NCBI RefSeq assembly: GCF_003025035.1
Contig: NZ_PYJN01000013.1
Location: 248,001 to 312,000 of the forward strand
Direction: 5' to 3'
From: Rhizobium sp. SEMIA4064
GTDB taxonomy: Bacteria; Pseudomonadota; Alphaproteobacteria; Rhizobiales; Rhizobiaceae
DNA length: 64,000 nt
The notes under the pieces are model-generated. The model worked only from the letters and a program-made list of their open reading frames with translations, ran no database searches and was not told where the DNA came from. The position numbers and the translations under genes are program-made. Positions 51,639 to 61,679 of the stretch are shown one piece after another (positions within the stretch are counted from its first letter, which is position 1; each line of letters begins with the position of its first letter).

Positions 51639-52770
51639 ATGCGAGCGGAAATCGAGAATGTAGTCGACGAAACCAAGCAGGCCATAAGCCTGCTGAGGAG
51701 GCATCTTTGACTGGGATCAGGCGGTAAGACGACTGGACTGGTTGAATAACAAGGCAGAGGACCCGACCCTCTGGAACGATGCCACCGAGGCGCAGAAGCT
51801 GATGCGCGAGCGCCAGCAGCTCGATGACGGCATCAACGGCGTGCGCGCGCTTGAGCAGCAGCTTGCCGACAATGTCGAATTGATCGAGCTTGGCGAGGAA
51901 GAGGGCGATGCCGATGTCGTGCGCGACGCGGAAGACGCCCTGAAGGCTCTGAAGGCCGAAGCTGCCCGTCGGCAGGTGGAAGCCATGCTTTCCGGCGAGG
52001 CCGATTCCAACGATACCTATCTCGAAGTTCATTCGGGCGCCGGCGGCACCGAGAGCCAGGATTGGGCGAACATGCTGCTGCGCATGTATACCCGCTGGGC
52101 CGAGCGTCAGCGCTTCAAGGTGGAACTGCTTGAAGTCCATGACGGCGAAGAAGCCGGCATCAAATCGGCGACCCTTTTGATCAAGGGCCACAATGCCTAT
52201 GGCTGGCTGAAGACCGAATCGGGCGTTCACCGCCTCGTTCGCATCTCGCCCTATGACAGCAACGCCCGCCGTCATACGTCCTTCTCGTCGATCTGGGTCT
52301 ATCCTGTCGTCGACGACTCGATCCAGATCGAGATCAACGAGAGCGACTGCCGCATCGATACCTATCGTTCGTCCGGTGCTGGCGGCCAGCACGTCAATAC
52401 GACCGACTCGGCGGTGCGCATCACGCACATCCCGACCGGCATCGTCGTGCAGTGCCAGCAGGAACGCTCGCAGCACAAGAACCGTGCCAAGGCCTGGGAC
52501 ATGCTGCGCGCCCGCATGTACGAAGCGGAATTGATGAAGCGGGAAGAAGCTGCGAACGCCGAAGCCGCCTCGAAGACCGATATCGGCTGGGGCCATCAGA
52601 TCCGCTCTTACGTGCTGCAGCCTTATCAGCTCGTAAAAGACCTGCGCACCGGCGTTGCCAGCACCGCCCCTGGCGATGTTCTCGACGGCGATCTCAACGA
52701 GTTCATGGAAGCCGCCCTCGCGCACCGCATCAGCGGCGCGGCCGATGCGGTGGTGGACGACGTCGATTAA
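51639..52770 (+). CDS. prfB: peptide chain release factor 2 (programmed +1 frameshift)
   Basis: Reads UAA/UGA stops. Translation from ATG 51639 runs 23 codons to CTT-TGA at 51705-51710; a +1 shift (skipping T51708) continues in a frame that runs to 52770, giving 376 aa. The AGGAGG six bases before the shift site acts as internal Shine-Dalgarno. This is the classic RF2 self-regulation. The GGQ motif ([13 protein letters not shown]) is intact. The stop-recognition tripeptide is SPY here, not the E. coli SPF. A terminator follows. Confidence 0.95.
51693..51711 (+). promoter_or_regulatory. RF2 programmed frameshift site
   Basis: CTGAGGAGGCATCTTTGAC: an internal Shine-Dalgarno (AGGAGG, 51696-51701) a few bases before CTT-TGA-C. 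Slow termination at TGA when RF2 is scarce lets the ribosome slip forward one base. Spacing and sequence match the E. coli site. Confidence 0.93.
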
Positions 52771-52793
52771 GAAGAGAATCTGATAGAGTGTTG

Positions 52794-52820
52794 AAAAGCC
52801 CCGGAAACGGGGCTTTTTGC
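52794..52820 (+). terminator. rho-independent terminator after prfB
   Basis: AAAAGCCCCG (52794-52803) pairs exactly with CGGGGCTTTT (52808-52817) around GAAA, followed by a T run. It closes the amiC-mrcA-prfB direction. Confidence 0.88.
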
Positions 52821-52888
52821 TGCGTATAACACGGCAGTCACGAGATGGTTTTAGAGAGCGGGACGGCCAATGCGTCCGGGAGTTCTCG

Positions 52889-53311
52889 ATGTCTGATCCG
52901 CATATCCGCGCCATCGCGCTCGCCATTATTCGGCATCCAACCACCGGGTGCCTTTTAGTATTTGAGGGGAGGGATTCCACTCGCGATCTCGTCTATCATC
53001 GCCCTCTCGGCGGCGGCATCTTGTTCAACGAGACCGCCGCAGATGCGGCCGGGCGCGAGATTCGCGAAGAGATCGGCATAGTCGTAGAGCCTCTGGCCAC
53101 GCTGGGAGTTACTGAGTCATTCTTCGTCGTTGGTGGGGTGCTCAGACACGAAATCGCGTTGCTCGTCGAGTGCCGATTCGTCGACGAAACGCTGTACGAC
53201 CGCACATTCTTTCCGGACCTCGAAGGCAACGATGAACATGGACTTTGGAGAGGCCTCGAAGAAGACACGCTCCTATTTCCGGAGGCATTGAAGGACGTTC
53301 TTCGGAATTGA
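52889..53311 (+). CDS. NUDIX hydrolase
   Basis: 140 aa from ATG 52889 with GGAG at good spacing upstream. The NUDIX box is clear and complete: GGGILFNETAADAAGREIRE then EIGIV. Cleaves nucleoside diphosphate-type substrates; exact one unknown. By eye it is somewhat different in codon style from its neighbours and sits beside an orphan antitoxin gene, so this short stretch may be accessory. Confidence 0.88.
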   Translation: MSDPHIRAIALAIIRHPTTGCLLVFEGRDSTRDLVYHRPLGGGILFNETAADAAGREIREEIGIVVEPLATLGVTESFFVVGGVLRHEIALLVECRFVDETLYDRTFFPDLEGNDEHGLWRGLEEDTLLFPEALKDVLRN

Positions 53312-53380
53312 TCGGAAGGTCGCGTTCCAGAACCTCTCTACAATAGTGCTCGCGAGTCCGCAGATGCCCAGGTAGGACGG

Positions 53381-53695
53381 CTATGCTCGAGGTATAGTGT
53401 CGGTATCCGTCTCAAGCAAAAATTGGTTAAATGTCAGAAGCGGTGTGTTACCGTTGAGATTGTGATCAAGCTGGTGATAAGCCTCAGGCGGCGCTGGTTT
53501 CCGATTTGGCGCAAAAGACAAACCACGTTTAGTGAGAATTTTGCGGGCAGTCTCGCTTGGTGCTTCCCGACGCAGGCGCATATTGATCGCCTCTCTCAAC
53601 GCAACGATGACAGCATCCGTCACGGTCGTTTGGTCGATCCTTGCCAGTTCTCTGGCAAGCGTATCCGCTTCTTCATTTCGGATGCTGAGCACCAT
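53381..53695 (-). CDS. VapB-like antitoxin (PSK_trans_fac type), no toxin partner visible
   Basis: 104 aa from ATG 53695 (GGGAG upstream). The N-terminus MVLSIRNEEADTLARELAR followed by TTVTDAVIVALREAINMRL is the Rv0623-type antitoxin pattern. Residues 60-104 (LTKRGLSFAPNRKPAPPEAY and a polar end) are a longer C-terminal part than usual. VapC PIN-domain genes normally follow; downstream on this strand lies only the convergent NUDIX gene. It is thus orphan here. Confidence 0.75.
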   Translation of the reverse strand: MVLSIRNEEADTLARELARIDQTTVTDAVIVALREAINMRLRREAPSETARKILTKRGLSFAPNRKPAPPEAYHQLDHNLNGNTPLLTFNQFLLETDTDTIPRA

Positions 53696-53745
53696 CTGTA
53701 TAGCTCCCTGCGTCTGGCTTACTAGACAGGCCTGTGTGGCAGTTC

Positions 53746-54519
53746 TCAATCCGAAAACTGCTCCGCCAATATCCTCTCCGACCATGATCGGTCCGGATCG
53801 GAGAGAATGCGTGCCGTCGTGTCCTCGGTCTGGGCGATCTTGACGCTCATGACCGATTTGACTTCGGTATTGTCGGCTACCGCATTGACGGGGCGTTTTT
53901 CCGACTCCAGCACAGTGATGTCGATCGTCACCTTGTTGGGCAGCAGTGCTCCGCGCCAGCGGCGGGGGCGGAAAGCGCTGACGGGGGTAATGGCGAGAAG
54001 CGGCGCCTCCAGCGGCAGGATAGGGCCGTGAGCGGAGAGATTATAGGCGGTGGAACCAGCCGGTGTCGTCACCATCAACCCATCGCAGATCAGTTCCGGC
54101 AGACGGACATGGCCGTCGATCTCGACCTTCAGCTTGGCAGCCTGATAGGACTGGCGAAACAGCGACACCTCATTGATGGCAAGCGCGACGGATGTGCTGC
54201 CGTCTGCGTTGCGCGTACTCATCTGCAGCGGGTGAAAAGCATTCTCAACAGCCGCTTCGATGCGTTCGGCCAGGCATTCCGTACGATAATCGTTCATCAG
54301 GAAGCCGATCGAGCCGCGGTTCATGCCATAGACGCGCTTACCGGAGTTCATCGTATTGTGCAGCGTCTGCAGCATGAAGCCATCGCCGCCGAGCGCAACG
54401 ACGATATCCGCATCTTCCTGCGGCGTCTGACCATAAAGGCGAATCAATTCCTCTCGCGCCGATTGGGCCTCCGGCGCGGTCGATGCAAGAAAACAAACGG
54501 ATTGAAAAGCGCGTGACAT
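53746..54519 (-). CDS. nadK: NAD kinase
   Basis: 257 aa; makes NADP from NAD. The GGDGFML loop near residue 44, NE in INEVSLFRQ, and the TPAGSTAYNLSAHGPILP motif are all present. ATG 54519. It is 50 bp upstream of the antitoxin gene on the same strand, so the two may share a transcript. Confidence 0.96.
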   Translation of the reverse strand: MSRAFQSVCFLASTAPEAQSAREELIRLYGQTPQEDADIVVALGGDGFMLQTLHNTMNSGKRVYGMNRGSIGFLMNDYRTECLAERIEAAVENAFHPLQMSTRNADGSTSVALAINEVSLFRQSYQAAKLKVEIDGHVRLPELICDGLMVTTPAGSTAYNLSAHGPILPLEAPLLAITPVSAFRPRRWRGALLPNKVTIDITVLESEKRPVNAVADNTEVKSVMSVKIAQTEDTTARILSDPDRSWSERILAEQFSD

Positions 54520-54685
54520 GCAATGTCCTTTGAATAATCATACTAGGTAATGATATTCCCCCTATGCGACAAGCCGTTTTGCAAAGACTGGTGAATCCTC
54601 AGGGGCTTCGATCTGCGGTATCCAAGCCAAACAGCCGATTTTCCCTTTACAGGAAATCAAAATCTGCTACTTGGCATGCCGATGT

Positions 54686-54761
<76 letters not shown>

Positions 54762-55053
54762 TCACTTTCATCAATATTTTCAATTGCTTGGTGCTGGGTT
54801 CTTTGGTTGCTCGGCTCGACATGCTGCATTTCGTGTTGCAACGCGCTTCCCTTGATTGCTCGCGCGTAGCCGTGCCGTCTTAAATATCCTTGCCGCATGC
54901 AGAATGGAGAGCCAGCGCGCAAATGGCTGGCAAGATGCGGATATATTTCATTATAATCCCCGATTGAACCAAGTGCAGGCTCTACACCGAAGAGTTTCGC
55001 GAACGGTTAGCGCGAGGTAGAGAAATTTAACGATCATTGCGGGTGTCGAGAGA

Positions 55054-55371
55054 ATGGAACAGATTCTGACGATGGCGCTGATGTTGCTGGGCGCGCACTG
55101 GGTGTGTGATTATCCGCTACAGGGTGATTTCCTCGCCAAGGCAAAGCAGAATGGACCGCTGCGGATCTATCATCTCTTGGCCCACGCCGGCATCCATGGC
55201 GCCGCCGTCGCGTTGGTGACGGGAAATGTGTGGTTGGGCCTGGCAGAATGGTTGGCCCATGCGGTCATCGACGAGCTGAAGGTGAGGGGGAAAACGACGT
55301 TCGCTCAAGATCAGGTGCTGCACATTATTTGCAAAGCTATCTGGCTGCTGATTACCGTTGGAAAGCTCTGA
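55054..55371 (+). CDS. DUF3307 family membrane protein
   Basis: 105 aa. MALMLLGAHWVCDYPLQGDFLAKAK, then HAGIHGAAVALVTG, LAHAVIDELKVRGK and DQVLHIICKAIW; the His/Asp pattern on membrane helices marks DUF3307, which is common on phage and plasmid regions as well as chromosomes. Function unknown. No partner gene. Upstream 54762-55053 is empty. Confidence 0.85.
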   Translation: MEQILTMALMLLGAHWVCDYPLQGDFLAKAKQNGPLRIYHLLAHAGIHGAAVALVTGNVWLGLAEWLAHAVIDELKVRGKTTFAQDQVLHIICKAIWLLITVGKL

Positions 55372-55642
55372 TCCAACAGGGAGGAAGCCATCCAATTTCT
55401 CGCCGAGCGGCGTTGGATTGCCTACGGTCTGAATAGAATTCTGTCGTTCAGACGGGAGACTAGGATCCCATTCACGCTCACGATGACTTCCGCTTGTACA
55501 GCGTTGTCATTCGGCGACAGTATCTTTCGGGTTTGGCCGCCAAATCGGCGCCAGCTTCATGCGATTGTAACGCCGCTGCCCTTTGCAATGGTCAGGATGA
55601 TCACTAACTTACGATTCTCGTCATCGCCGCACGTGGGAAAAT

Positions 55643-55912
55643 ATGACCGTTAAGCCCAAGAAGCCCAAACTCGAACATTCCGAGCTCTCCGGTGAATTTA
55701 CGGAAGATGATGTGACTGTGCTCGTCGATATCTTCCGTCCCGCGGGCACGCAGGGAGATTGGCGGATGGAAGTCATCACGCCGGAGGAAGATCTCATCGA
55801 ATGGGAAGAACCGTTCGCGACGGACCGCGAAGCCTTCGATGAGTTCCTGGCGACGATCGCGCGCGATGGGATCAGAACATTCTTTGATGATTCGGATCCG
55901 GTAATTCACTAA
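55643..55912 (+). CDS. small conserved acidic protein, unknown
   Basis: 89 aa, acidic, soluble. MTVKPKKPKLEHSELSGEFTEDDVTVLVDIFRP begins with a basic leader then an acidic domain ending SDPVIH. GGGA lies six bases before the ATG. I do not recognise a family with certainty; similar small proteins occur in rhizobia. No catalytic motif is visible. Confidence 0.65.
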   Translation: MTVKPKKPKLEHSELSGEFTEDDVTVLVDIFRPAGTQGDWRMEVITPEEDLIEWEEPFATDREAFDEFLATIARDGIRTFFDDSDPVIH

Positions 55913-56085
55913 GCCACGCCGACCCGCTTGCTATGGTTATGAAATGCATTGGCGGCGGCGGGCGCGTACCTGACCTATTGGATTCTCAACCAAATTTCGG
56001 CTGGGAATCCGTCGGATACGGGCGCATTTACAACGTCTAAAATAGGCATAGACTCTCCCCATCAACGGCGGGCGAGGGCACGTCT

Positions 56086-56370
56086 ATGCGCAGGACATTC
56101 AGGCATATTGTCTTGGGATTGTCGCTTGTGGTGATTGCGACCACGCCAGCTTTGGCCGGGCAGGATTGCTACTGCAAAAACACGGACGGAAAGCTGCATG
56201 CGGTCGGCGACGTCGCCTGCATGACCGTGGACGGTAAAAGCTATCTCGCGCAGTGCGAGATGAACCTCAACGTCACCTCCTGGTCGAAGCTACAGGATGG
56301 ATGCCCGGTCACAGAGCGATCTCCGTGGCAGCAATCCGCTTGGCATCCGCAGCCTATTGCAGTTCGCTAG
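56086..56370 (+). CDS. small secreted cysteine-containing protein
   Basis: 94 aa with a signal peptide (LVVIATTPALAG) and a mature part with five cysteines (CYCKN, VACM, QCEM, GCPV). It is likely folded by disulphides in the periplasm. No family known to me. The upstream GAGGG is at good spacing. It ends three bases from the convergent methyltransferase gene. Confidence 0.65.
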   Translation: MRRTFRHIVLGLSLVVIATTPALAGQDCYCKNTDGKLHAVGDVACMTVDGKSYLAQCEMNLNVTSWSKLQDGCPVTERSPWQQSAWHPQPIAVR

Positions 56371-56373
56371 GCG

Positions 56374-57168
56374 CTAGTGACAGCGGTATGCGCGCTCTGA
56401 AATGGCGCTCATACCCGAGCGGGTCATGAGTTCATAGAGTATGCGCCGGCCGAAGGGATTGTGCAGGCGGACGGCATCGGACCCCAGAAAATGCGTTTCC
56501 GCCAGCTCGAAGGCTCTGAGATGCGGCGCTCGCAGGATAGCCGCACGGTAGAAATCGTGGAACTCGCGCCGGCAGACATAGGTTTTGTATTTCGTCATGC
56601 AGAAGGCCGAGAAGGCCTCGTCGTTGTTGCGCAGGAAATCCGCGACGCCGACGGTGACTTCCGGCCAAGCGGGATTGAAAGTATCGTCGAAGACGATGAC
56701 GCCATGGTCGGCGATCGTCTCCTTTGCCAGGCGGCTGTCGGCCTCCAGATTCGACAATGTATGTCCGCCATCGACGCTGAAGAAGCGCACCTTGCCGACC
56801 TTGCTCGATATGTCTTGCGGCGATAGCTCCGAACTATCGCCGACGACCAGCAAATCCTCGTCGACAGGCAATCCGAGCCGATGGCCATTCTCGAGAAATG
56901 CTCGGTATTGCTCGGAAACGCCATTCGACATCTCCCCGATGTCGAAGAGATCGATGCCAAGCACCCGATCTTCCGGCGATGTGATCTTTTTCAGGAGAAA
57001 ATAAGAACGGCCGAAATAGACGCCGATTTCGGCAATTCCGCCGCCCAATCCATGTGCTCTTTGGCGTTCCAAAATGGAGAGATAAACAAGGGCGTCCGGT
57101 GGGTCAATATATCCTTCTACACTTCGCAATTCGTGGAAGATGAATTTGCGGATATTCGATAAAATCAT
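56374..57168 (-). CDS. class I SAM-dependent methyltransferase (Methyltransf_24 type)
   Basis: 264 aa from ATG 57168 (TTG 57228 would add a poorly conserved leader). GGGIAEIGVYFGRSYFLLKKI is the SAM-binding strand-loop, VLGIDLFDIG the acidic ribose site, VRFFSVDGGHTLSNLEADS the Asp-Gly-Gly-His motif and VIVFDDTFNPAWP the last strand. This is the family that methylates sugars or surface glycans. Substrate unknown. It is alone on the minus strand. Confidence 0.82.
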   Translation of the reverse strand: MILSNIRKFIFHELRSVEGYIDPPDALVYLSILERQRAHGLGGGIAEIGVYFGRSYFLLKKITSPEDRVLGIDLFDIGEMSNGVSEQYRAFLENGHRLGLPVDEDLLVVGDSSELSPQDISSKVGKVRFFSVDGGHTLSNLEADSRLAKETIADHGVIVFDDTFNPAWPEVTVGVADFLRNNDEAFSAFCMTKYKTYVCRREFHDFYRAAILRAPHLRAFELAETHFLGSDAVRLHNPFGRRILYELMTRSGMSAISERAYRCH

Positions 57169-57291
57169 GCGCCCTGGACCTGTTTTTCCAATATGTGACA
57201 ATAATTGGCCGGGTTCGGACCGGCTCAAGCTAACATAGTCACATTTCTCGGACGTCAGCCCACGAGCGGGATATCGGGGTTCTTGGCTGCC

Positions 57292-57996
57292 TTACTTGCG
57301 GATCAGCACCATCGGTTCTCCCTCTTCTTCCTCGGATTTCTGAAAGCCGCCATCGGGCCGCATGTCGAAGGAGAGCGAAGAGCCGTCAATGCCCATCATC
57401 ACCAGGCCAAAACCCTCCATGACCCAGAGGGAAAGCTTGAGATCGCGAACGTCGGCAGGGCAGTCACCGCCCGATGACATTTTTGGCGTCCCGTCCGCGT
57501 CGGTATCGCTGGACAGCGTGATGTTGCAGATGAGTTTGCCGTCGGGTTGCTGGATCTGCCAGGTGCCTGCTAGAGTCGCGACGGTTGGGACATGGTCGAC
57601 GTCCCCTAGCGCCGGCAGCAGCCAGGTCGGGTCTCCGTCTTCGCTCTCCCAGGGCGAACCCTCTTCTTCCTGGAAGCGAGCCACCACCTTCTGCGTCGCA
57701 TCGAAAAGCGTGAGCGTGCCGTCATCGCTGAAATTCCAGGCGGCCGCCTTGGCGTAGGTGGGCAGGGCTGTTGCGCAGGCATCCGCGCCGCTGATGGCGT
57801 AGCCGCCGGTCGCCGGGGTGGTTTCGAAGGTGAGGCGGCAGCCCTTGGCGCCGCTTTCGGGCGCCAGCAGCCATGGGCCAGCTTGGGACTTGATAAGTTC
57901 GTCGTCGGCGGCAGCAGCCGGTTGCCCGACGGCGAGCATGAAGGCGGCAGAAGCCGCCGCGAGACAAAAACTGCGGATCAAGACAAATTCCCCCAA
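57292..57996 (-). CDS. AprI/Inh-type metalloprotease inhibitor, two tandem domains
   Basis: 234 aa with signal peptide ending near PAAAAD. Two copies of the Inh beta-barrel pattern: AGPWLLAPESGAKGCRL (about 38) with DDGTLTLFDATQKVVARF, and AGTWQIQQPDGKLICNI (about 144) with DGSSLSFDMRPDGGFQ. Inh proteins block serralysin-type proteases in the periplasm. The start is TTG 57996 or 57981. No serralysin gene is in view, so its target is elsewhere. Confidence 0.85.
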   Translation of the reverse strand: MGEFVLIRSFCLAAASAAFMLAVGQPAAAADDELIKSQAGPWLLAPESGAKGCRLTFETTPATGGYAISGADACATALPTYAKAAAWNFSDDGTLTLFDATQKVVARFQEEEGSPWESEDGDPTWLLPALGDVDHVPTVATLAGTWQIQQPDGKLICNITLSSDTDADGTPKMSSGGDCPADVRDLKLSLWVMEGFGLVMMGIDGSSLSFDMRPDGGFQKSEEEEGEPMVLIRK

Positions 57997-58021
57997 ATCT
58001 GCTGCGGCAACCCCAGTGCCG

Positions 58022-58930
58022 CTAGATTTTCAGATAGGACCGCGCTGCATAGAGGGCGATCGCGGCCGCGTTCGAGACGTTGAGTGATTTGATCGCGCCC
58101 GGCATGTCGAGGCGCGCCAGCGCGTTTACCGTTTCCCGCGTCTTCTGGCGCAGGCCCTTGCCCTCGGAGCCGAGGACCAAGGCAACTTTCTCACCTGAAA
58201 ACGTGCCTTCGAGCGGCGCCGGTCCTTCCGAATCAAGTCCGATGGTGACGAAGCCGAGGCGGTGCAGCTCGCCGAGCGCGTCGGCAAGATTGGTGATCTG
58301 TATGTAAGGGATAAGCTCAAGCGCGCCGGAGGCGGATTTCGCCATCACGCCCGATTCGGTCGGGCTATGGCGCTGTGTCGTGATAACGGCGCCCGCGTCG
58401 AAGGCGACGGCCGAGCGCATGATCGCGCCGACATTATGCGGATCGGTCACCTGATCGAGAACCAGCAGCAGCGGGCTGTCCTTCAGCGCCTCCAGTCGGC
58501 GCACGGGCAGGGGACGCGTCTCCAGCATCACACCCTGGTGGATTGCTTCGGGACCAAGCACCTTGTCGATATCCTGCGGCGAGACGATTTCGACGGGAAT
58601 GCCGAGTTCGTCGGCAGGTCCGATTTCCAGCCGCACCAGCGCATTCTGCGTCGTCGACAGCTTGATATTCTTGCGTTCGGGATTGGCAAGGGCCGCGCGG
58701 ACCGTATGCAGACCGTAGAGATAGACCTGGTCGGGAGCCAACGCCGGCGGCTTCCAATCGTCGGCGCCCGCCCGCTTGCGCTTCTGTGGCGTCGGCGTCG
58801 GGATTTCGCCGCGCTCGCGTTTGGCGTCGCGATGCGCGCGCCGCAGGGTTGCGTAGTGCGTGTCCTTGGCCGACTTGTCGCCGGCGGTGTTCTCAGGGCC
58901 GGAACGGCCGGATGTTTTGTCTTTGCTCAT
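58022..58930 (-). CDS. rlmB: 23S rRNA (guanosine-2'-O-)-methyltransferase RlmB/TrmH family
   Basis: 302 aa SPOUT methyltransferase; a basic N-terminal extension (about 1-65), a substrate-binding domain from VYLYGLHTVRAALANPERK, and the knot motifs LVLDQVTDPHNVGAIMRSA, VALVLGSEGKGLRQ and IKSLNVSNAAAIALYAA. ATG 58930 lies upstream of the tRNA-Tyr, tRNA-Gly, tuf group, the usual order in rhizobia as I recall. Confidence 0.93.
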   Translation of the reverse strand: MSKDKTSGRSGPENTAGDKSAKDTHYATLRRAHRDAKRERGEIPTPTPQKRKRAGADDWKPPALAPDQVYLYGLHTVRAALANPERKNIKLSTTQNALVRLEIGPADELGIPVEIVSPQDIDKVLGPEAIHQGVMLETRPLPVRRLEALKDSPLLLVLDQVTDPHNVGAIMRSAVAFDAGAVITTQRHSPTESGVMAKSASGALELIPYIQITNLADALGELHRLGFVTIGLDSEGPAPLEGTFSGEKVALVLGSEGKGLRQKTRETVNALARLDMPGAIKSLNVSNAAAIALYAARSYLKI

Positions 58931-59128
58931 GCGGCTTTATAGCGGGAGCGCCCTTGAGCGCATAGTCCTCTTTCGTCTGTGGGCTTTTGCAGCAAGTTGA
59001 AATTTTTTCGTCATTTTTGCCCGAACCTCATGTTGACAGACGGAAACGGTCCGGTCATATACGCGGCGCAGATCGCGGCGGCGACGTCCGGTCTAGCAAG
59101 CTTGGTCGCAAGATCCAGTCGGAAAACT

Positions 59129-59213
59129 GGAGGGATGCCCGAGTGGTTAAAGGGGACGGACTGTAAATCCGTTGGCTCAGCCTACGTTGGTTCAAATCCA
59201 ACTCCCTCCACCA
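59129..59213 (+). tRNA. tRNA-Tyr (anticodon GTA)
   Basis: 85 bases with long variable arm. Acceptor GGAGGGA pairs with TCCCTCC, anticodon loop CTGTAAA gives GTA, T arm GTTGG-TTCAAAT-CCAAC, and encoded CCA. Confidence 0.97.
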
Positions 59214-59237
59214 TTCCGCGCAGGATCTTGGCCACCC

Positions 59238-59311
59238 GCGGGTATAGCTCAATGGTAGAGCAGCAGCCTTCCAAGCTGAATACGCGGGTTCGATTCCCGC
59301 TACCCGCTCCA
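59238..59311 (+). tRNA. tRNA-Gly (anticodon TCC)
   Basis: 74 bases. Acceptor GCGGGTA pairs with TACCCGC, anticodon loop CTTCCAA gives TCC, T arm GCGGG-TTCGATT-CCCGC, and encoded CCA. It lies 25 bases after tRNA-Tyr. Confidence 0.97.
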
Positions 59312-59767
59312 AGATTTCCAATTGCTGAATCACTGCCGCATAGATCTATTGCCGGACATTCTGCAATGGCCGACCTCCCTGATTGACTGCTGCATATCGT
59401 TCGGAAAGAAGTCTCCTTCCGAAAGCCTATCCCTTGAAGCCTTTTCTTGATCGGGGAGGGCGTTTTTGTTGTTTCGCGATCCACAGGCGCGTTCAATTCC
59501 GCGGAGAAGCGTGGGACACCTGGAACTATTTCCTCAGCGACCCTATCTAAGCATCTGAACCGGCAAATGCTTTTGCGTCTTTCCGGATCGGCCGGCGAAA
59601 CCTTCGCGGCGAATCAATGTCGACGGCGCGCATTGTCCGCCATCGGCTACACTTCGCCAAGAATAGGGCCTGCAATTAAGTCTTGCGCAAACGCGATGAA
59701 AGCCTTAAACGGCGGCACTAAACCGGTTCGCCGGGGTCACCCATTTACGTTCACAGGAAGCATTCAA
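59312..59767. other. 456-base leader upstream of tuf
   Basis: No gene seen. The tuf transcript may start from the tRNA promoter and be cleaved, or from an internal promoter in this gap. Open frames here have no ribosome site until AGGAAG before 59768. Confidence 0.5.
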
Positions 59768-60943
<1,176 letters not shown>

Positions 60944-60966
60944 TCTCCGGATTATTCGTGGTTACG

Positions 60967-60997
60967 AAGGCCCCGCTGGAAACAGCGGGGCCTTTCG
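60967..60997 (+). terminator. rho-independent terminator after tuf
   Basis: AAGGCCCCGCTG (60967-60978) pairs exactly with CAGCGGGGCCTT (60983-60994) around GAAA, followed by TTC. It lies 23 bases after the stop of tuf. Confidence 0.9.
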
Positions 60998-61014
60998 CAT
61001 TTCGGAGGAAACCA

Positions 61015-61533
61015 ATGGGATTGATCGTTCTGACAGGCGCATCCGGCTCCGGAAAGACGGCAATTGCCGATGCGATCGCCGAGAGGTATCCGGATGATTT
61101 TGCGATCTATCGGTTCGACAGCATCGGCGTGCCGGCAGTGGATGCGATGATCAGGGATCACGGCTCGCCGGAAGCCTGGCAGCGCGACAAGACCGTGGAA
61201 TGGATGGTGCGCTTGGCGAGGGTTGCGCGGAGTGGAAAGCCGGTCTTGTTTGAAGGGCAGATGCGGATCGCTTTCGTCCTCGAAGCAGCCGCGGCGGCCA
61301 ATATCGCCGACTACAAGCTGCTCCTGGTTGATTGCGACGATGCTACAAGAACGGAGCGGCTTGCGGTCGGAAGAGGCCAGCCGGAGCTCGCGAACAAGGA
61401 CATGATGAACTGGGCTGCCTATCTGTGCGGGGAGGCCGTCCAGCATGGCTGCGAGGTATTCGATACGAGCCGGCTTTCGCTTGATCAATGTGTTGAGCAC
61501 ATGTTGGAACATCTGCACAAGCAGTCGTCGTAA
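61015..61533 (+). CDS. small P-loop kinase-like protein
   Basis: 172 aa from ATG 61015. Walker A GASGSGKTA at residue ~7, a Walker B-like VLFEGQMR, and a C-terminal helix ending HLHKQSS. The length and layout suit a small-molecule or nucleotide kinase of the AAA_33 kind. The substrate is unknown. It follows the tuf terminator by 18 bases, with GGAGG before the start. Confidence 0.75.
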   Translation: MGLIVLTGASGSGKTAIADAIAERYPDDFAIYRFDSIGVPAVDAMIRDHGSPEAWQRDKTVEWMVRLARVARSGKPVLFEGQMRIAFVLEAAAAANIADYKLLLVDCDDATRTERLAVGRGQPELANKDMMNWAAYLCGEAVQHGCEVFDTSRLSLDQCVEHMLEHLHKQSS

Positions 61534-61679
61534 ACCAATCCATCGATAGTCTCCGGTTGGTGACTTTGGTGGGTTACTGCTGCTCGGCAAGGAATCGCAG
61601 CAGAATGTCCCACGGCCGATGTCTTGCGAAATGCCCGAAAGGGCCTATCTATCGCTCGATTTTACCTGGAGGAGATTTC

